The translations under genes were made by a program, and so were the position numbers. Below, piece by piece: positions 33,657 through 41,483 of a stretch of 59,036 nt of DNA. Position 1 is the first letter of the stretch, and the number at the start of each line of letters is the position of its first letter. The stretch covers positions 1-59,036 of the forward strand of contig JACMJU010000041.1 of the NCBI GenBank assembly GCA_014380485.1. The letters run 5' to 3'. Source of the stretch: Methyloceanibacter sp. (GTDB lineage: Bacteria; Pseudomonadota; Alphaproteobacteria; Rhizobiales; Methyloligellaceae). The notes beneath the pieces are model-generated. The model saw only the letters and a list, made by a program, of their open reading frames with translations. It had not been told where the DNA came from and did not search any database.

Positions 33657-34816
33657 CGCGGAGCGAGTTCGGCGATCAGTTCGTTGGTCGCCTTCGCCAT
33701 CGCATCGAAACCCGCCACACTGAACGCGTTGATCGAGACGAACACGCCGATACCGCGGGAGGGCGCAAACGCCACATAGCTGAACTGGCCTTGCAGCCCG
33801 CCGGTCTTATTGAAGATAAGCGGCATGTTGCCGTCCGCGTTCTGAACGACCCAGCCAAGGCCCATCGCGTCCATGCCGCCCGTTTCATCCAAGCCGAACA
33901 CGGGGCTAAGCCCGTCGCGCGGCAGATAGATTGCATGGTCGAGAAGGCGCATCTCGGCGTCCTTCGCGGCGAAGCGATCGAGATGCCAGCCGAGCCAGCG
34001 CAAGATGTCGTTGGCGGTGGAGTAGAGCCCGCCGGCCCCCTGGATAATCGGCGCCGTCTCGAGGAAAGGCAGCTGCGAGCCGTCGAAATTGTGGCCCCGC
34101 ATGGTGCGGACCTTGTCGGCATCGGTCAGATCGAACCGCGTATCCTTGAGCCCCGCGGGGTCCAACACGCGCTCCTTGAGCAGGTCGGCATAAGGCTTGC
34201 CGGCCGCGTTCGCCAAGGCTTGCGCGAGGAGGTCGAAGCCAAAATTGGAATAGAGAATGCCGGTGCCCGGCGGAAACAGGAGGGCGTCGGGCGTCAGCGA
34301 GGCGATGTAGTCCGCCTTGCTGCCCATCAGGGTCGGGCTGTCCCCCGCCGCCTTGACCTCGGCCTCGCGCGGCAGACCCGAAGCGTGGGTGACGAGGTCG
34401 ATCAGTCTGATCGATTTGCCGTCGCGCTCGGGGATCTTCACGTCCCAGCCGAGCCGGTCCTGAAGGGTGTCGGCGAAACCGACTTTGCCGTCGGCTACCA
34501 TCGAGGCGAGCGCAGCACCACAAAATACCTTTGTGATCGAGCCGATGCGCATCAGCGTGTCGCCGTCGGGCTCCTTGCCGCTGCCGTCGGCGATCTCGCC
34601 GAAACCGCGCACGACCGTCTCGCCGTTGTGAATTACGCCGATGATGAGACCCGGAGGCTTGGCGCCGAGATAGATGAAGGTTCCGGCAAAATCGACCGCC
34701 TCAGCGAGGAGCTTGTCCTCGGCGCGTGCGCTTGGAGCGCCAAGCATCGAGATGCCAAGCATCGCAATAAAGGCGAGCGCCAGCCCTGTACGCATGGTCA
34801 AACCGGCAATCGTCAT
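33653..34816 (-). CDS. AmpH/class C-type exported serine hydrolase
   Basis: 387 residues with a Sec signal peptide (cleavage near ARAED). The beta-lactamase-fold catalytic motifs are all present: S93-I-T-K96, Y189-S-N191 and NKTGGLQG (KTG box) near 345. The whole resembles AmpH, a periplasmic D-Ala-D-Ala carboxypeptidase/endopeptidase, rather than a beta-lactamase. GAGG eight bases before the ATG supports the start. It follows the Tat-exported LysA-like gene by 30 bp, and both may act on peptidoglycan peptides or D-amino acids. The substrate is an inference from the fold. Confidence 0.88.
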   Translation of the reverse strand: MTIAGLTMRTGLALAFIAMLGISMLGAPSARAEDKLLAEAVDFAGTFIYLGAKPPGLIIGVIHNGETVVRGFGEIADGSGKEPDGDTLMRIGSITKVFCGAALASMVADGKVGFADTLQDRLGWDVKIPERDGKSIRLIDLVTHASGLPREAEVKAAGDSPTLMGSKADYIASLTPDALLFPPGTGILYSNFGFDLLAQALANAAGKPYADLLKERVLDPAGLKDTRFDLTDADKVRTMRGHNFDGSQLPFLETAPIIQGAGGLYSTANDILRWLGWHLDRFAAKDAEMRLLDHAIYLPRDGLSPVFGLDETGGMDAMGLGWVVQNADGNMPLIFNKTGGLQGQFSYVAFAPSRGIGVFVSINAFSVAGFDAMAKATNELIAELAPR

Positions 34817-34846
34817 GTGCCGAACCTCGTGGTTGGTTGGCCGACG

Positions 34847-36424
34847 CTACGAGAAAATCTCTTCGTATGTGTCAGCGTGCTTGAGATAGGTCCAATCGCC
34901 GTTGGCTTCGAGCAGAAGGCGGGCGGGACGGGGGAAAGAATTGGCGTTGGAGGCGAAGAAGGTGGGATTATAGGCGCCGGTCGAGGAGATCAGAAGCACG
35001 TCGCCGCGTATCACCTTGCGTGGAAAGGCGACCTTGAGACGCGACAGCATATCGCCGGAAAAGCAGAGATTGCCGGCGATGAAAGTCTCGAACGGCCGCG
35101 GATCGCTCCGCTTCAGCCCGGTGGCAAGCGCCCAGTGGCGCGCCGGCAGCGCCACGATCGGCTCGCAATAGTTCACGACGCCGAGGTCGAGGCTGATCAG
35201 ATCGTGCACGTCTGCGATTTTCTTTTCGAAGGCGACGCGCGCCAAGGTGATGCCGCTGTCGCTGACGATCGAGCGCCCCGGCTCGATCATCAAGGCGGGG
35301 CTTCCCGCCGCGGCAAGCGCATCGGTGGCCTTCATCGCGCGATCGTTCACGGTGATGTCGTTGGTGAGGATCGCCTCCAGCATCGTCTCCTTGGGATATC
35401 GCGCGGTGAACAGCTCTCCTTCCCAAGCCTTGGTCGGCTCGCCGTCGGGGCCCATGGAGAACCCGCCGAGCGCATTTCCCCAGAGATAGACCTTGCTCGG
35501 GTCGCCCGCTTTTGCCGCAAGGAAGCCGTCGCGAATGCGTGCCAGGATGTCGTCCCACTCATCTTGCGTGACATAGGATACGGGAAAGCCGCCGCCGATA
35601 TTGACGGCCTCGAACGCATGCCCCGCCGCCTGAAGCAAGCCGCCGAGCTCGAGCAGCTTGCCCAAGACCAACTGATAGGCGCCAAGGTCGGTGATCTGGC
35701 TGCCGATATGGGTGTGGAACCCGAGCACCTTGACAGGCATCTCACCGATGCGCGGAAGGAGCGGGGGGATGTCCGAAATGAGGATGCCGAACTTGCTCCA
35801 CTCGCCTGCGGTGAAGATTGCCGGAGACGTGACGTTGTCGAGGGGGAACCCGGAGACACGCAGCACCACGCGAGGCTGCCGGTCATGGTTTGCTGCAAGC
35901 TCGGCAATGCGATCAAGCTCGGCGATGCTGTCGGCGATGATCAGCATGTCCTTATCGATGGCGAGATTGAGAAGCCCGTCGTCCTTGGCGTTCCCGTTCA
36001 CGTCGAGCTTGTCCGGCGTAACGCCCGCCTCCAGCGCGCAACGGGTCTCGTAAGGGGAGGCGACATCGATCCCGACACCGGCTTCCGCCGCCAAGCGAAA
36101 CACGGCGGGATGGGTCGATGCCTTCCCGGCATAGCGAACCTCGCCTTTGGGATAAAGCCTTTCGAAAACGTCTTTATACGCGGCGAGGTTGGCTCTGATG
36201 TCCGGCGCATAGGAGACGTGGAGAGGCAGGCCGAATTCCTCGATCCACCAAGGGAGCGGCCTTCCGCCCAAGACCAGCTCATCGCCCGACGCATCGATGA
36301 AGGCGGTGACGTCGGGAGAGCCGGGAGCCGCAGCGCCCGCTTGACCGGCGCGGGAGGCGAGCGCCGCCATGGCGAGCGTGACTGTGGTCTGGCGCAAAAA
36401 ATCCCTTCGCGAATACCCTCGCAT
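34847..36424 (-). CDS. Tat-exported LysA-like PLP-dependent decarboxylase homolog
   Basis: 525 residues from the ATG at 36422-36424 (AGGAG eight bases upstream). The N-terminus is a twin-arginine signal (SRRDFLRQTTVTLAMAALAS). The body is the fold-type III ornithine/diaminopimelate decarboxylase family: RYAGKAS with the PLP lysine K101, GFHTHIGSQ (235-243), VNIGGGFPV (274-282), EPGRSIV (381-387), and the second-subunit catalytic cysteine in GNLCFSGD (C454). Between about 311 and 370 there is an insertion not found in standard LysA. PLP enzymes of this kind are normally cytoplasmic; Tat export of a folded, cofactor-loaded enzyme would explain the signal. No lysine-pathway gene is nearby. Decarboxylase, racemase or a binding role are all possible. 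Confidence 0.88.
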   Translation of the reverse strand: MRGYSRRDFLRQTTVTLAMAALASRAGQAGAAAPGSPDVTAFIDASGDELVLGGRPLPWWIEEFGLPLHVSYAPDIRANLAAYKDVFERLYPKGEVRYAGKASTHPAVFRLAAEAGVGIDVASPYETRCALEAGVTPDKLDVNGNAKDDGLLNLAIDKDMLIIADSIAELDRIAELAANHDRQPRVVLRVSGFPLDNVTSPAIFTAGEWSKFGILISDIPPLLPRIGEMPVKVLGFHTHIGSQITDLGAYQLVLGKLLELGGLLQAAGHAFEAVNIGGGFPVSYVTQDEWDDILARIRDGFLAAKAGDPSKVYLWGNALGGFSMGPDGEPTKAWEGELFTARYPKETMLEAILTNDITVNDRAMKATDALAAAGSPALMIEPGRSIVSDSGITLARVAFEKKIADVHDLISLDLGVVNYCEPIVALPARHWALATGLKRSDPRPFETFIAGNLCFSGDMLSRLKVAFPRKVIRGDVLLISSTGAYNPTFFASNANSFPRPARLLLEANGDWTYLKHADTYEEIFS

Positions 36425-36475
36425 CCCAGCAACTCCTACGCAAATGACGCATCGCGAGCGCAGGGAGCCTATCAC

Positions 36476-36553
36476 GGCGACCGATGAGAGGAAATGTCAG
36501 CGCACGCTCACCGGCACCGGATTGTTCTCGATGGCGTTGGCATTGGCTGCGGC
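36476..36553. repeat. Duplicated DUF1150 tail, copy 1
   Basis: About 75 bp matching 37845-37917 with few mismatches, in the same orientation. It begins near GGCGACCGATGAGAGGAAA and covers the end of DUF1150. Weaker similarity continues through the following ribosome site and start codon (AACTCCTxACGCAAA on the plus strand). Confidence 0.85.
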
Positions 36554-36575
36554 TCGAGCCCGGCCGGTGAGCAAT
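36497..36575 (-). pseudogene. 3' remnant of a DUF1150 gene
   Basis: The minus strand reads LLLTGRARAAANANAIENNP followed by VPVSVR and a stop. It aligns with the C-terminus of the intact DUF1150 protein (LALTDSRNAAIANAIENN, then LVPVSVH) encoded at 37865-38140. Upstream the frame is closed by a stop within a few codons and the similarity ends, so only about 25 codons survive. It sits between the frameshifted serine hydrolase and the LysA-like gene and marks a duplication or insertion junction. Confidence 0.8.
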
Positions 36576-36586
36576 AAGTCTGTTTT

Positions 36587-37773
36587 CTATGGGTTCGAGG
36601 GCGGCGCCGGCCAGGAGTGGTCGGGGCTGATGATCTTCACGATCTCTGTGACCAAATTCCAAACTCCTATCAGGTCGACGCTTGAATTGACGATGACGAC
36701 CATCGTGGTGCGCTCGGGGGGAAGGTAATAGGCGTAGGTCTGGTAACCCGAGATATTTCCGTTGTGGCCTATCCAGCCGTTCTGGTTCTCGACGCCAAGC
36801 CCCACAGCGAACCCGTACCCTCTGACGGTGCAAGCATAAAGGACTGCTCGCGCTCGCGCTGGGTGGCCGGCGAGAGCAACTTGCCGGTGGCCAGGTCACG
36901 CGCCCAGATATGCAGGTCGTCGACCGTCGAAACCATGTGCACCGCGGCCCATCCCCACGAGGGGTCCCAGTCCGTCGTGTCCACCACCTTGCCTTCGGGC
37001 GTTTTCAAGTAGCCGTGGGTGTGCGGTGACGGCAATGCAGCATCGGTGGGGAACAAGGTGTGCTCGAGTTTCGCGGGTCGCGTGAGGTGCTCTTCAATAT
37101 AGGTGTTCAGCGACTGGCCGGAGACCTTCTCGACCACCAGGCCGAGGAGCACGGTGTTGGTGTTGGAGTAGTCGAAATCGGTACCCGGCGGGAAGAGCGG
37201 CGGATGGCGGAAGGCGATTTCCAGCACTTCCTGGGGTGTCCAACGGCGATGCGGCTGGCTCGGGAGCATTGGGTTCGTCACATCCGAGTAGCTGAAAAGC
37301 CCGCTGCGCATGGCCGCCAATTGGCGGATTGTGATCTTGTCTCCGTTGGGGACACCGGGCACATATTTGCTGATCGGATCGTCGAGTCCGAGCTTTCCTT
37401 CATCCACCAATTGCAGAATGGCGGTGGTGGTGAAGCTCTTGGTCACGCTGCCGATGCGTGTATAGAGGTCGGTGGCCATGGGTTCGCCTGTGGCTGTGTC
37501 GCGTACCCCGAAGGCCCGGACATAGGGCGCCTCGCCATCCTTCCAGATACCGACGATGGCCCCCGGAACCGAGGCTTTCTCCATCTCCCTAGGAATCGTT
37601 TCGGTGAGCTTCACATCACGCGCAGCTGGTTCGGACGCCTTTGCATTGAGACCGTCCGGCACGGGCGGCGATTGTCCATCTGTGGCGACTATAGTGTCAG
37701 TCGCAAGTGCAGCCTGGCAGAGCAATCCGCTCAGGAAAACGCAAAGCATTGTTGCGTGCACCGTCCATCGCAT
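36587..37773 (-). pseudogene. Frameshifted exported serine hydrolase (class C beta-lactamase/DD-peptidase fold)
   Basis: The first frame (36769-37773) encodes a signal peptide (MRWTVHATMLCVFLSGLLCQ), S109-V-T-K112, and FDYSNTN, and then ends at TAG after RTRTAG. The missing end is found one frame away: YGFAVGLGVENQNGWIGHNG, then ISGYQTYAYYLPPERTTMVV, running to a stop at 36587. The break lies near 36810-36835 and equals one missing base. The intact part lacks the third catalytic motif (H-x-G, here GHNG), so the truncated product is probably inactive. It may be a real mutation or a sequencing error; no long homopolymer is present. It is flanked by duplicated DUF1150 sequence. Confidence 0.85.
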
Positions 37774-37844
37774 CGCCGCAACTCCTGACGCAAAATGAAC
37801 TTCGCAACCCTGACGACAGCCAGGGGCGCCGGGAGCTTACCACT

Positions 37845-37917
37845 GCGACCGATGAGAGGAAACGTCAGTGCACGCTCACCGGCACGAGATTGTTCTCGAT
37901 GGCGTTGGCAATGGCCG
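37845..37917. repeat. Duplicated DUF1150 tail, copy 2
   Basis: The counterpart of 36476-36553 in the same orientation, at the end of the intact DUF1150 gene. The pair forms direct repeats on both sides of the frameshifted hydrolase. Confidence 0.85.
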
Positions 37918-38140
37918 CGTTGCGGCTGTCGGTGAGCGCGAGCGGCGTACCGTCGGCGCCGAGCAGGGCATAGAGGTCGATGCCCTTCGGCGCCTCGGAC
38001 AGCGCCGGAAAAAGGCGCTCGGCAGCGTCGGGATCGAGCTGCTTGATATAGGCGACCTCTCCGTCGCCAAGCTGCGCGAATTCGCTCCGGCTCATGGGTG
38101 CGCGCGTCTGGCGATCTTCTTCTTTTTCGAACTCATTCAT
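37865..38140 (-). CDS. DUF1150 family protein
   Basis: 91 residues from the ATG at 38138-38140, preceded by GGAGGAG. The central block GDGEVAYIKQLDPDAAERLF, then IDLYALLGADGTPLALTDSR and VPVSVH at the very end is the DUF1150 pattern. The family is small, cytoplasmic, restricted to alphaproteobacteria and usually encoded next to a small heat-shock protein, as here (61 bp downstream of hsp20). Function unknown; coregulation with Hsp20 is likely. Confidence 0.88.
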   Translation of the reverse strand: MNEFEKEEDRQTRAPMSRSEFAQLGDGEVAYIKQLDPDAAERLFPALSEAPKGIDLYALLGADGTPLALTDSRNAAIANAIENNLVPVSVH

Positions 38141-38201
38141 CTGTCGTCTACTCCTCCTGAAGAGGGGATGGCGAAGTTACGGAGCAAGCGTATCGAAGGT
38201 T

Positions 38202-38618
38202 TCAACCGGCGGCGCTGATTCCGATCTTCATCACGCGCTTATCCTTGTGCGGCCGGACCAGTTCGATGGCCAGAAGACCATTTTCGAGCTCGGCCTTGCG
38301 GACCTCGACGCCGCTCGCGAGCTGAAAGCTTCGCTTGAATTGCCTGGCGGCGATGCCGTGATGCAGATAGTCGCGGGACTGCTCCTCGCGCTGCTTGCCG
38401 CGAATGGAGAGCGCGCCGTCCTCGGTGCTCACCTCGAGCTCATCGGGGGCAAAGCCGGCCACGGCAAGCGTGAGGCGCAAGGCCTGAGGCTCTTCCGGCA
38501 GTAGCTCGACATTGTACGGCGGATAGCCGGCGTCGGGCGCCTTGCCCGCACCGCTCATCCCGTGGGGACCCGTAAGGTTCAGCCAGAGACTGTCGTCGAG
38601 GAGTGTCATGCGCGACAT
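38202..38618 (-). CDS. Small heat-shock protein, Hsp20 family
   Basis: 138 residues from the ATG at 38616-38618 (AAGAAGGG upstream); an ATG at 38652-38654 in the same frame would add 12 residues. The alpha-crystallin domain runs from YPPYNVELLPEE through LTLAVAGFAPDELEVS, RGKQREEQ, YLHHGIAARQFKRSFQLASG (the conserved F-x-R-x-F segment) and ENGLLAIELVR. The I-x-I tail is present as IGIS. It is an ATP-independent holdase chaperone. A near-consensus sigma-32 promoter lies upstream, and DUF1150 follows in the same transcript. Confidence 0.93.
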   Translation of the reverse strand: MSRMTLLDDSLWLNLTGPHGMSGAGKAPDAGYPPYNVELLPEEPQALRLTLAVAGFAPDELEVSTEDGALSIRGKQREEQSRDYLHHGIAARQFKRSFQLASGVEVRKAELENGLLAIELVRPHKDKRVMKIGISAAG

Positions 38619-38745
38619 CGAGCGAAAGCCCTTCTTGGTAAGCGGCCGCGCCATGCCGGGCGTTTGGCGAGGCCCTGACGGCGCCTCTTGGGCCAAGGCT
38701 CGGCCCCGCCTGCGAGCACCCAGCCTTGGGTCAATCCGCCTTCGG

Positions 38746-38773
38746 ATATGGGGAATTGCCAAACCAATTCAAG
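38746..38773 (-). promoter_or_regulatory. Sigma-32 (RpoH) heat-shock promoter of hsp20-DUF1150
   Basis: Read on the minus strand: CTTGAAT, 13 bases, CCCCATAT, which matches the RpoH consensus (CTTGAAA-N12-14-CCCCATNT) at all but one specified position. Transcription would start near 38738, leaving an untranslated leader of about 85-120 nt before hsp20. Confidence 0.85.
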
Positions 38774-38875
38774 CGGAGCGGAAGCGCCGATCACCCCTTC
38801 GTGTTTCGCTCCTACCGCTTATCGGTGGCTTGCACTAAGCTTGCATGGACCGGACGTATCCTTGCGCTCGATTCC

Positions 38876-39085
38876 ATGATCTGGCACGTCAGTTCCACCA
38901 GCAGCGACGCTCACGACGGCCGCTCCAGCGGCACCGCCTTCAAGACGCTCGCCGAGGCTGTCGCGGCCGCCAAGCCCGGCGATACGATCCTGATCGCACC
39001 GGGCGCCTACGACCAAAATCTTCCCGTTCACGTCAGCGCGGCGCGCTCCGCCAATATCGTCGTCGCGGTGGCCGGGAGCGAATAA
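38876..39085 (+). CDS. Small orphan parallel beta-helix-like protein or fragment
   Basis: 69 residues from the ATG at 38876: IWHVSSTSSDAHDGRSSGTA, then FKTLAEAVAAAKPGDTILIA and PGAYDQNL. This is the first turn of right-handed beta-helix proteins (pectate lyase-like/DUF1565: Y-V-S-x-x-GSD, F-KT-x-x-A, A-x-PGDTI-x-V-x-PG-x-Y). Those proteins are normally hundreds of residues long; here the frame closes after one or two rungs. There is no strong ribosome site and no signal peptide. It may be a remnant or a very small derived protein. It converges with the GYF_2 gene across 4 bp. Confidence 0.5.
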   Translation: MIWHVSSTSSDAHDGRSSGTAFKTLAEAVAAAKPGDTILIAPGAYDQNLPVHVSAARSANIVVAVAGSE

Positions 39086-39089
39086 GGCC

Positions 39090-39962
39090 TCAGTCCGCAT
39101 CGCCCGGCGCGCCGTCCGCAGGAATGGGCGTCCGGCCCAACGCGCTCTTGGGCGGACCGATCATGAGCGTGCGAAACTCGGCTTCGCCGACGACCCGCGC
39201 AATCTCCCGAAACGCAAAGAACGGTACCAGCGCGATGCACAACAGCGCCGTGACGCATAGGGCGCCGACCGGGCCTCCGCCGCCGATCTGAGGAAAGCTC
39301 TCGGCGGCGCCTTTGCCGTGAAACAGCCCGACGCCGATTTCCTCCAGGATATAGGCGCCCACCAGCAACACCGAGAACGCCACGGATTTATAAGCGATGG
39401 GGACGATCAGTGGCCGGTTATGAAACCGCTCGGCGAAGCGCAACTTCTCGGCGATGAGCATGATCTTGCCCAGGACCAAGGCATTGACAGCGGCAAGGCC
39501 ATAGAATCGGAAGCCAATATTGTTGCCGGCGAGCACGACCCACTCATGCACGAAGAACACGAGAAACACGAGCCAGAGATAAGCAAAGATCATGAGGAAC
39601 TCTTTCAGCTCATCGAGGAGCCTGGCCTTCAGGCTCCGTTTGGGCGACTGGGCTTCGCCGCTGCTGGTCACGGCGGCGGCCTCTTCTCCCGCTTCGAGGG
39701 TGGGACGGTAGCCTGCCTCTTCGGTCGGCGGTTGCTGCCGTGCCGCGATCGCAGGCGTCGCTCCGAGATCGCAGACGTCGCGCACCGGCTTCCACGACGA
39801 GAAGCCCTGCCTCCACAGAAGGTCGTCGGTCTTGAGCCCGCCGCGTTCGGCGAGAAGCAGCAATTCGCGATCCCCGATCGGACCGTATCGTTTGTCGCCA
39901 CGCGCCAAGTACCACGACGGCGCGCGTTGCATGACCTCCCCGGCCAACGGACTCTGTTGCAT
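39090..39962 (-). CDS. GYF_2 (DUF4339) domain membrane protein
   Basis: 290 residues. The N-terminal GYF_2 domain (about 15-65) reads WYLARGDKRYGPIGDRELLL, then LLWRQGFSSWKPV, a proline-motif-binding fold common at the start of bacterial membrane proteins. A charged linker (70-115) leads to four membrane helices (about 120-140, 150-170, 190-210, 232-250). The tail is cytoplasmic. Such proteins are uncharacterised; a scaffold role is inference. The start could also be the ATG 30 bp downstream. Confidence 0.75.
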   Translation of the reverse strand: MQQSPLAGEVMQRAPSWYLARGDKRYGPIGDRELLLLAERGGLKTDDLLWRQGFSSWKPVRDVCDLGATPAIAARQQPPTEEAGYRPTLEAGEEAAAVTSSGEAQSPKRSLKARLLDELKEFLMIFAYLWLVFLVFFVHEWVVLAGNNIGFRFYGLAAVNALVLGKIMLIAEKLRFAERFHNRPLIVPIAYKSVAFSVLLVGAYILEEIGVGLFHGKGAAESFPQIGGGGPVGALCVTALLCIALVPFFAFREIARVVGEAEFRTLMIGPPKSALGRTPIPADGAPGDAD

Positions 39963-40148
39963 GATTGCCCCCCCGCGGAACTTCCCCTCTGCCAGGCTAT
40001 CGTACCGGCAGGGGCCGGTCGAGCAAGTCTATCCTTCGCCCGGGCCGTATTTCTGGACTTTGGGCGGGGTCGGAACGGCGGGATGGACTCTGATAGGCCG
40101 CCCGGGTTAAATCGATCGGGGCCATAACGCTGTTGTTAGGGGGTTCAT

Positions 40149-40373
40149 GTGATCAAAGTGATCTTGGCAAGTTTGCTGCTCGCGTTCGCGCTTCTCTTCG
40201 CCCATCAGCCGGCGAAGGCCGAGTGGCTGTGCGGAGTCGATCGATGCGTCTGGGTGACCTATGACGTCGACGAGCCGGCCTATGCCCTTTCTTGGGGTCC
40301 ACCGATGATACCCAGCTGCTATTGGAGGCGAGGCGTCTTCGGCCGCTGGAAGATGATCTGCCCCGGAAGATGA
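40149..40373 (+). CDS. Small secreted Trp/Cys-rich protein
   Basis: 74 residues from a GTG at 40149. The signal peptide (MIKVILASLLLAFALLFAHQ, cleavage after AKA) leaves about 49 residues with four cysteines: EWLCGVDRCVWVTYD, and WGPPMIPSCYWRRGVFGRWK ending MICPGR. Short proteins with this WLCG-x-x-RC-W / CYWRRG pattern occur in Rhizobiales as hypothetical proteins. It is likely a disulphide-stabilised periplasmic protein. Function unknown. Confidence 0.7.
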   Translation: MIKVILASLLLAFALLFAHQPAKAEWLCGVDRCVWVTYDVDEPAYALSWGPPMIPSCYWRRGVFGRWKMICPGR

Positions 40374-40510
40374 TCCGCCCGCGCTAGATCGCGCCGGCGC
40401 GTCCCGCGTTCAATGCCGATCTGATCGCCGGTGCAACGCCGCGCCGCGCTTTGCCGTGCGCGCGCCGATGCCGCGATCTCATAAGCGGACCGGTAGGCGA
40501 GCAACGCATT

Positions 40511-41327
40511 CAATCCAGCACTAGAACCTGCCGACTGTTATCGACTGACCAGGAATTGAACTTGCTTAGAAAGCTCTGTCCCAGCAGGAGGCTTCCTGTC
40601 ACGTCCGCCACCGCGCCGATAACGTTTTCGATGGTACGGTCGCCGACTTTCAACATCCGAATGCGGAACGTCGCAGATGGAACCGTAGAGCCATCCGCCA
40701 GGACGTATGTCTTGGTGCCCAGGAAATCGCTCTCTTATTCAGTGTGCCGGTACGTAAGAGTGTCATGACGACATCGGCTGGAATGAGGACATCAGAGGCG
40801 CCACTATCCAGCGTAAAATTTAGTTCGATGACACCATTGATCAGCACCGGAACTCTGAAGGTTCCTGCTTCCCTAACCAAATGGACTTCTGTAGCGCCGC
40901 TTGATGCTGACGATCGGGCTTTGGGGCTGGAGGTCGGGCGAGAAGAGGTCTCTTTACTTTCTACACTTGCTACAAATTGGCCGTTCGACCGCGAGCCGAC
41001 CTCTTGCCAAGTACCATCCGCCGCCCTGCAGGCGATGCCGTTGTATGACCATACTTGCTCGCCAACAAAGACGGTATGATCGAAGGATCGGCATAGTGAA
41101 TTCTCTCGCTGGTAGTCTCCACCCGCCAACACTTGGCCGTGGTTTTGACTGGCAGGATCGCTCCATTCGCTGACGCTGCCAGTCTCGCGCACCATTGCCC
41201 GGTTAAGGGCCTCGGTGAATAACTGTCTATCGCCGGGGTCCAGAGCAGGTCTTTTGTCGATCACGGCTATCTGCGCTGAGGCGGAAGACATGATCAGCAT
41301 TGCGGCGATGAAAACGATGGATCTCAT
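40511..41327 (-). pseudogene. Frameshifted exported retropepsin-like aspartic protease
   Basis: From the ATG at 41325-41327 a signal peptide (MRSIVFIAAMLIMSSASA) leads into a domain of about 100 residues (ALNRAMVRETGSVSEWSDPA, then FVGEQVWSYNGIACRAADGT) that resembles the C-terminal part of 17-kDa surface antigen proteins. Next comes a Ser/Thr-rich linker and a retropepsin-like domain: FTLDSGASDVLIPADVVMTL. The frame is lost near 40726-40745; the right end continues one frame away as DFLGTKTYVLADGSTV, then GSLLLGQSFLSKFNSWSVDN to a stop at 40511. One base appears to be missing. Another ATG with a better ribosome site lies 39 bp upstream. It may be a genuine decay or a sequence error. Confidence 0.82.
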
Positions 41328-41483
41328 GCTGACGCCCTCGCCCCGCGCGGTGTTGTTGTCAGTCATGGGAGCCTCCCTCTATAGGCTCGCAATAAAAGGC
41401 CTAGGCGGCTAGGGCCTATGTTAGCAGACCGTTAGCAGGGAGGGATCGTGCCACGCCGCGGGCGGCTAAGTGATTGGGAAATT

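Noticed and set aside
33791-36487. Very long open frame on the plus strand, opposite the AmpH-like and LysA-like genes
   Set aside because: It mirrors two well-supported minus-strand genes; the length comes from high G+C codon bias, and the product shows no domain or ribosome site.
38619-38738. ROSE-type RNA thermometer in the hsp20 leader
   Set aside because: A TCGCT element lies next to the start codon, but I could not find the paired anti-ribosome-site strand in the usual ROSE layout.
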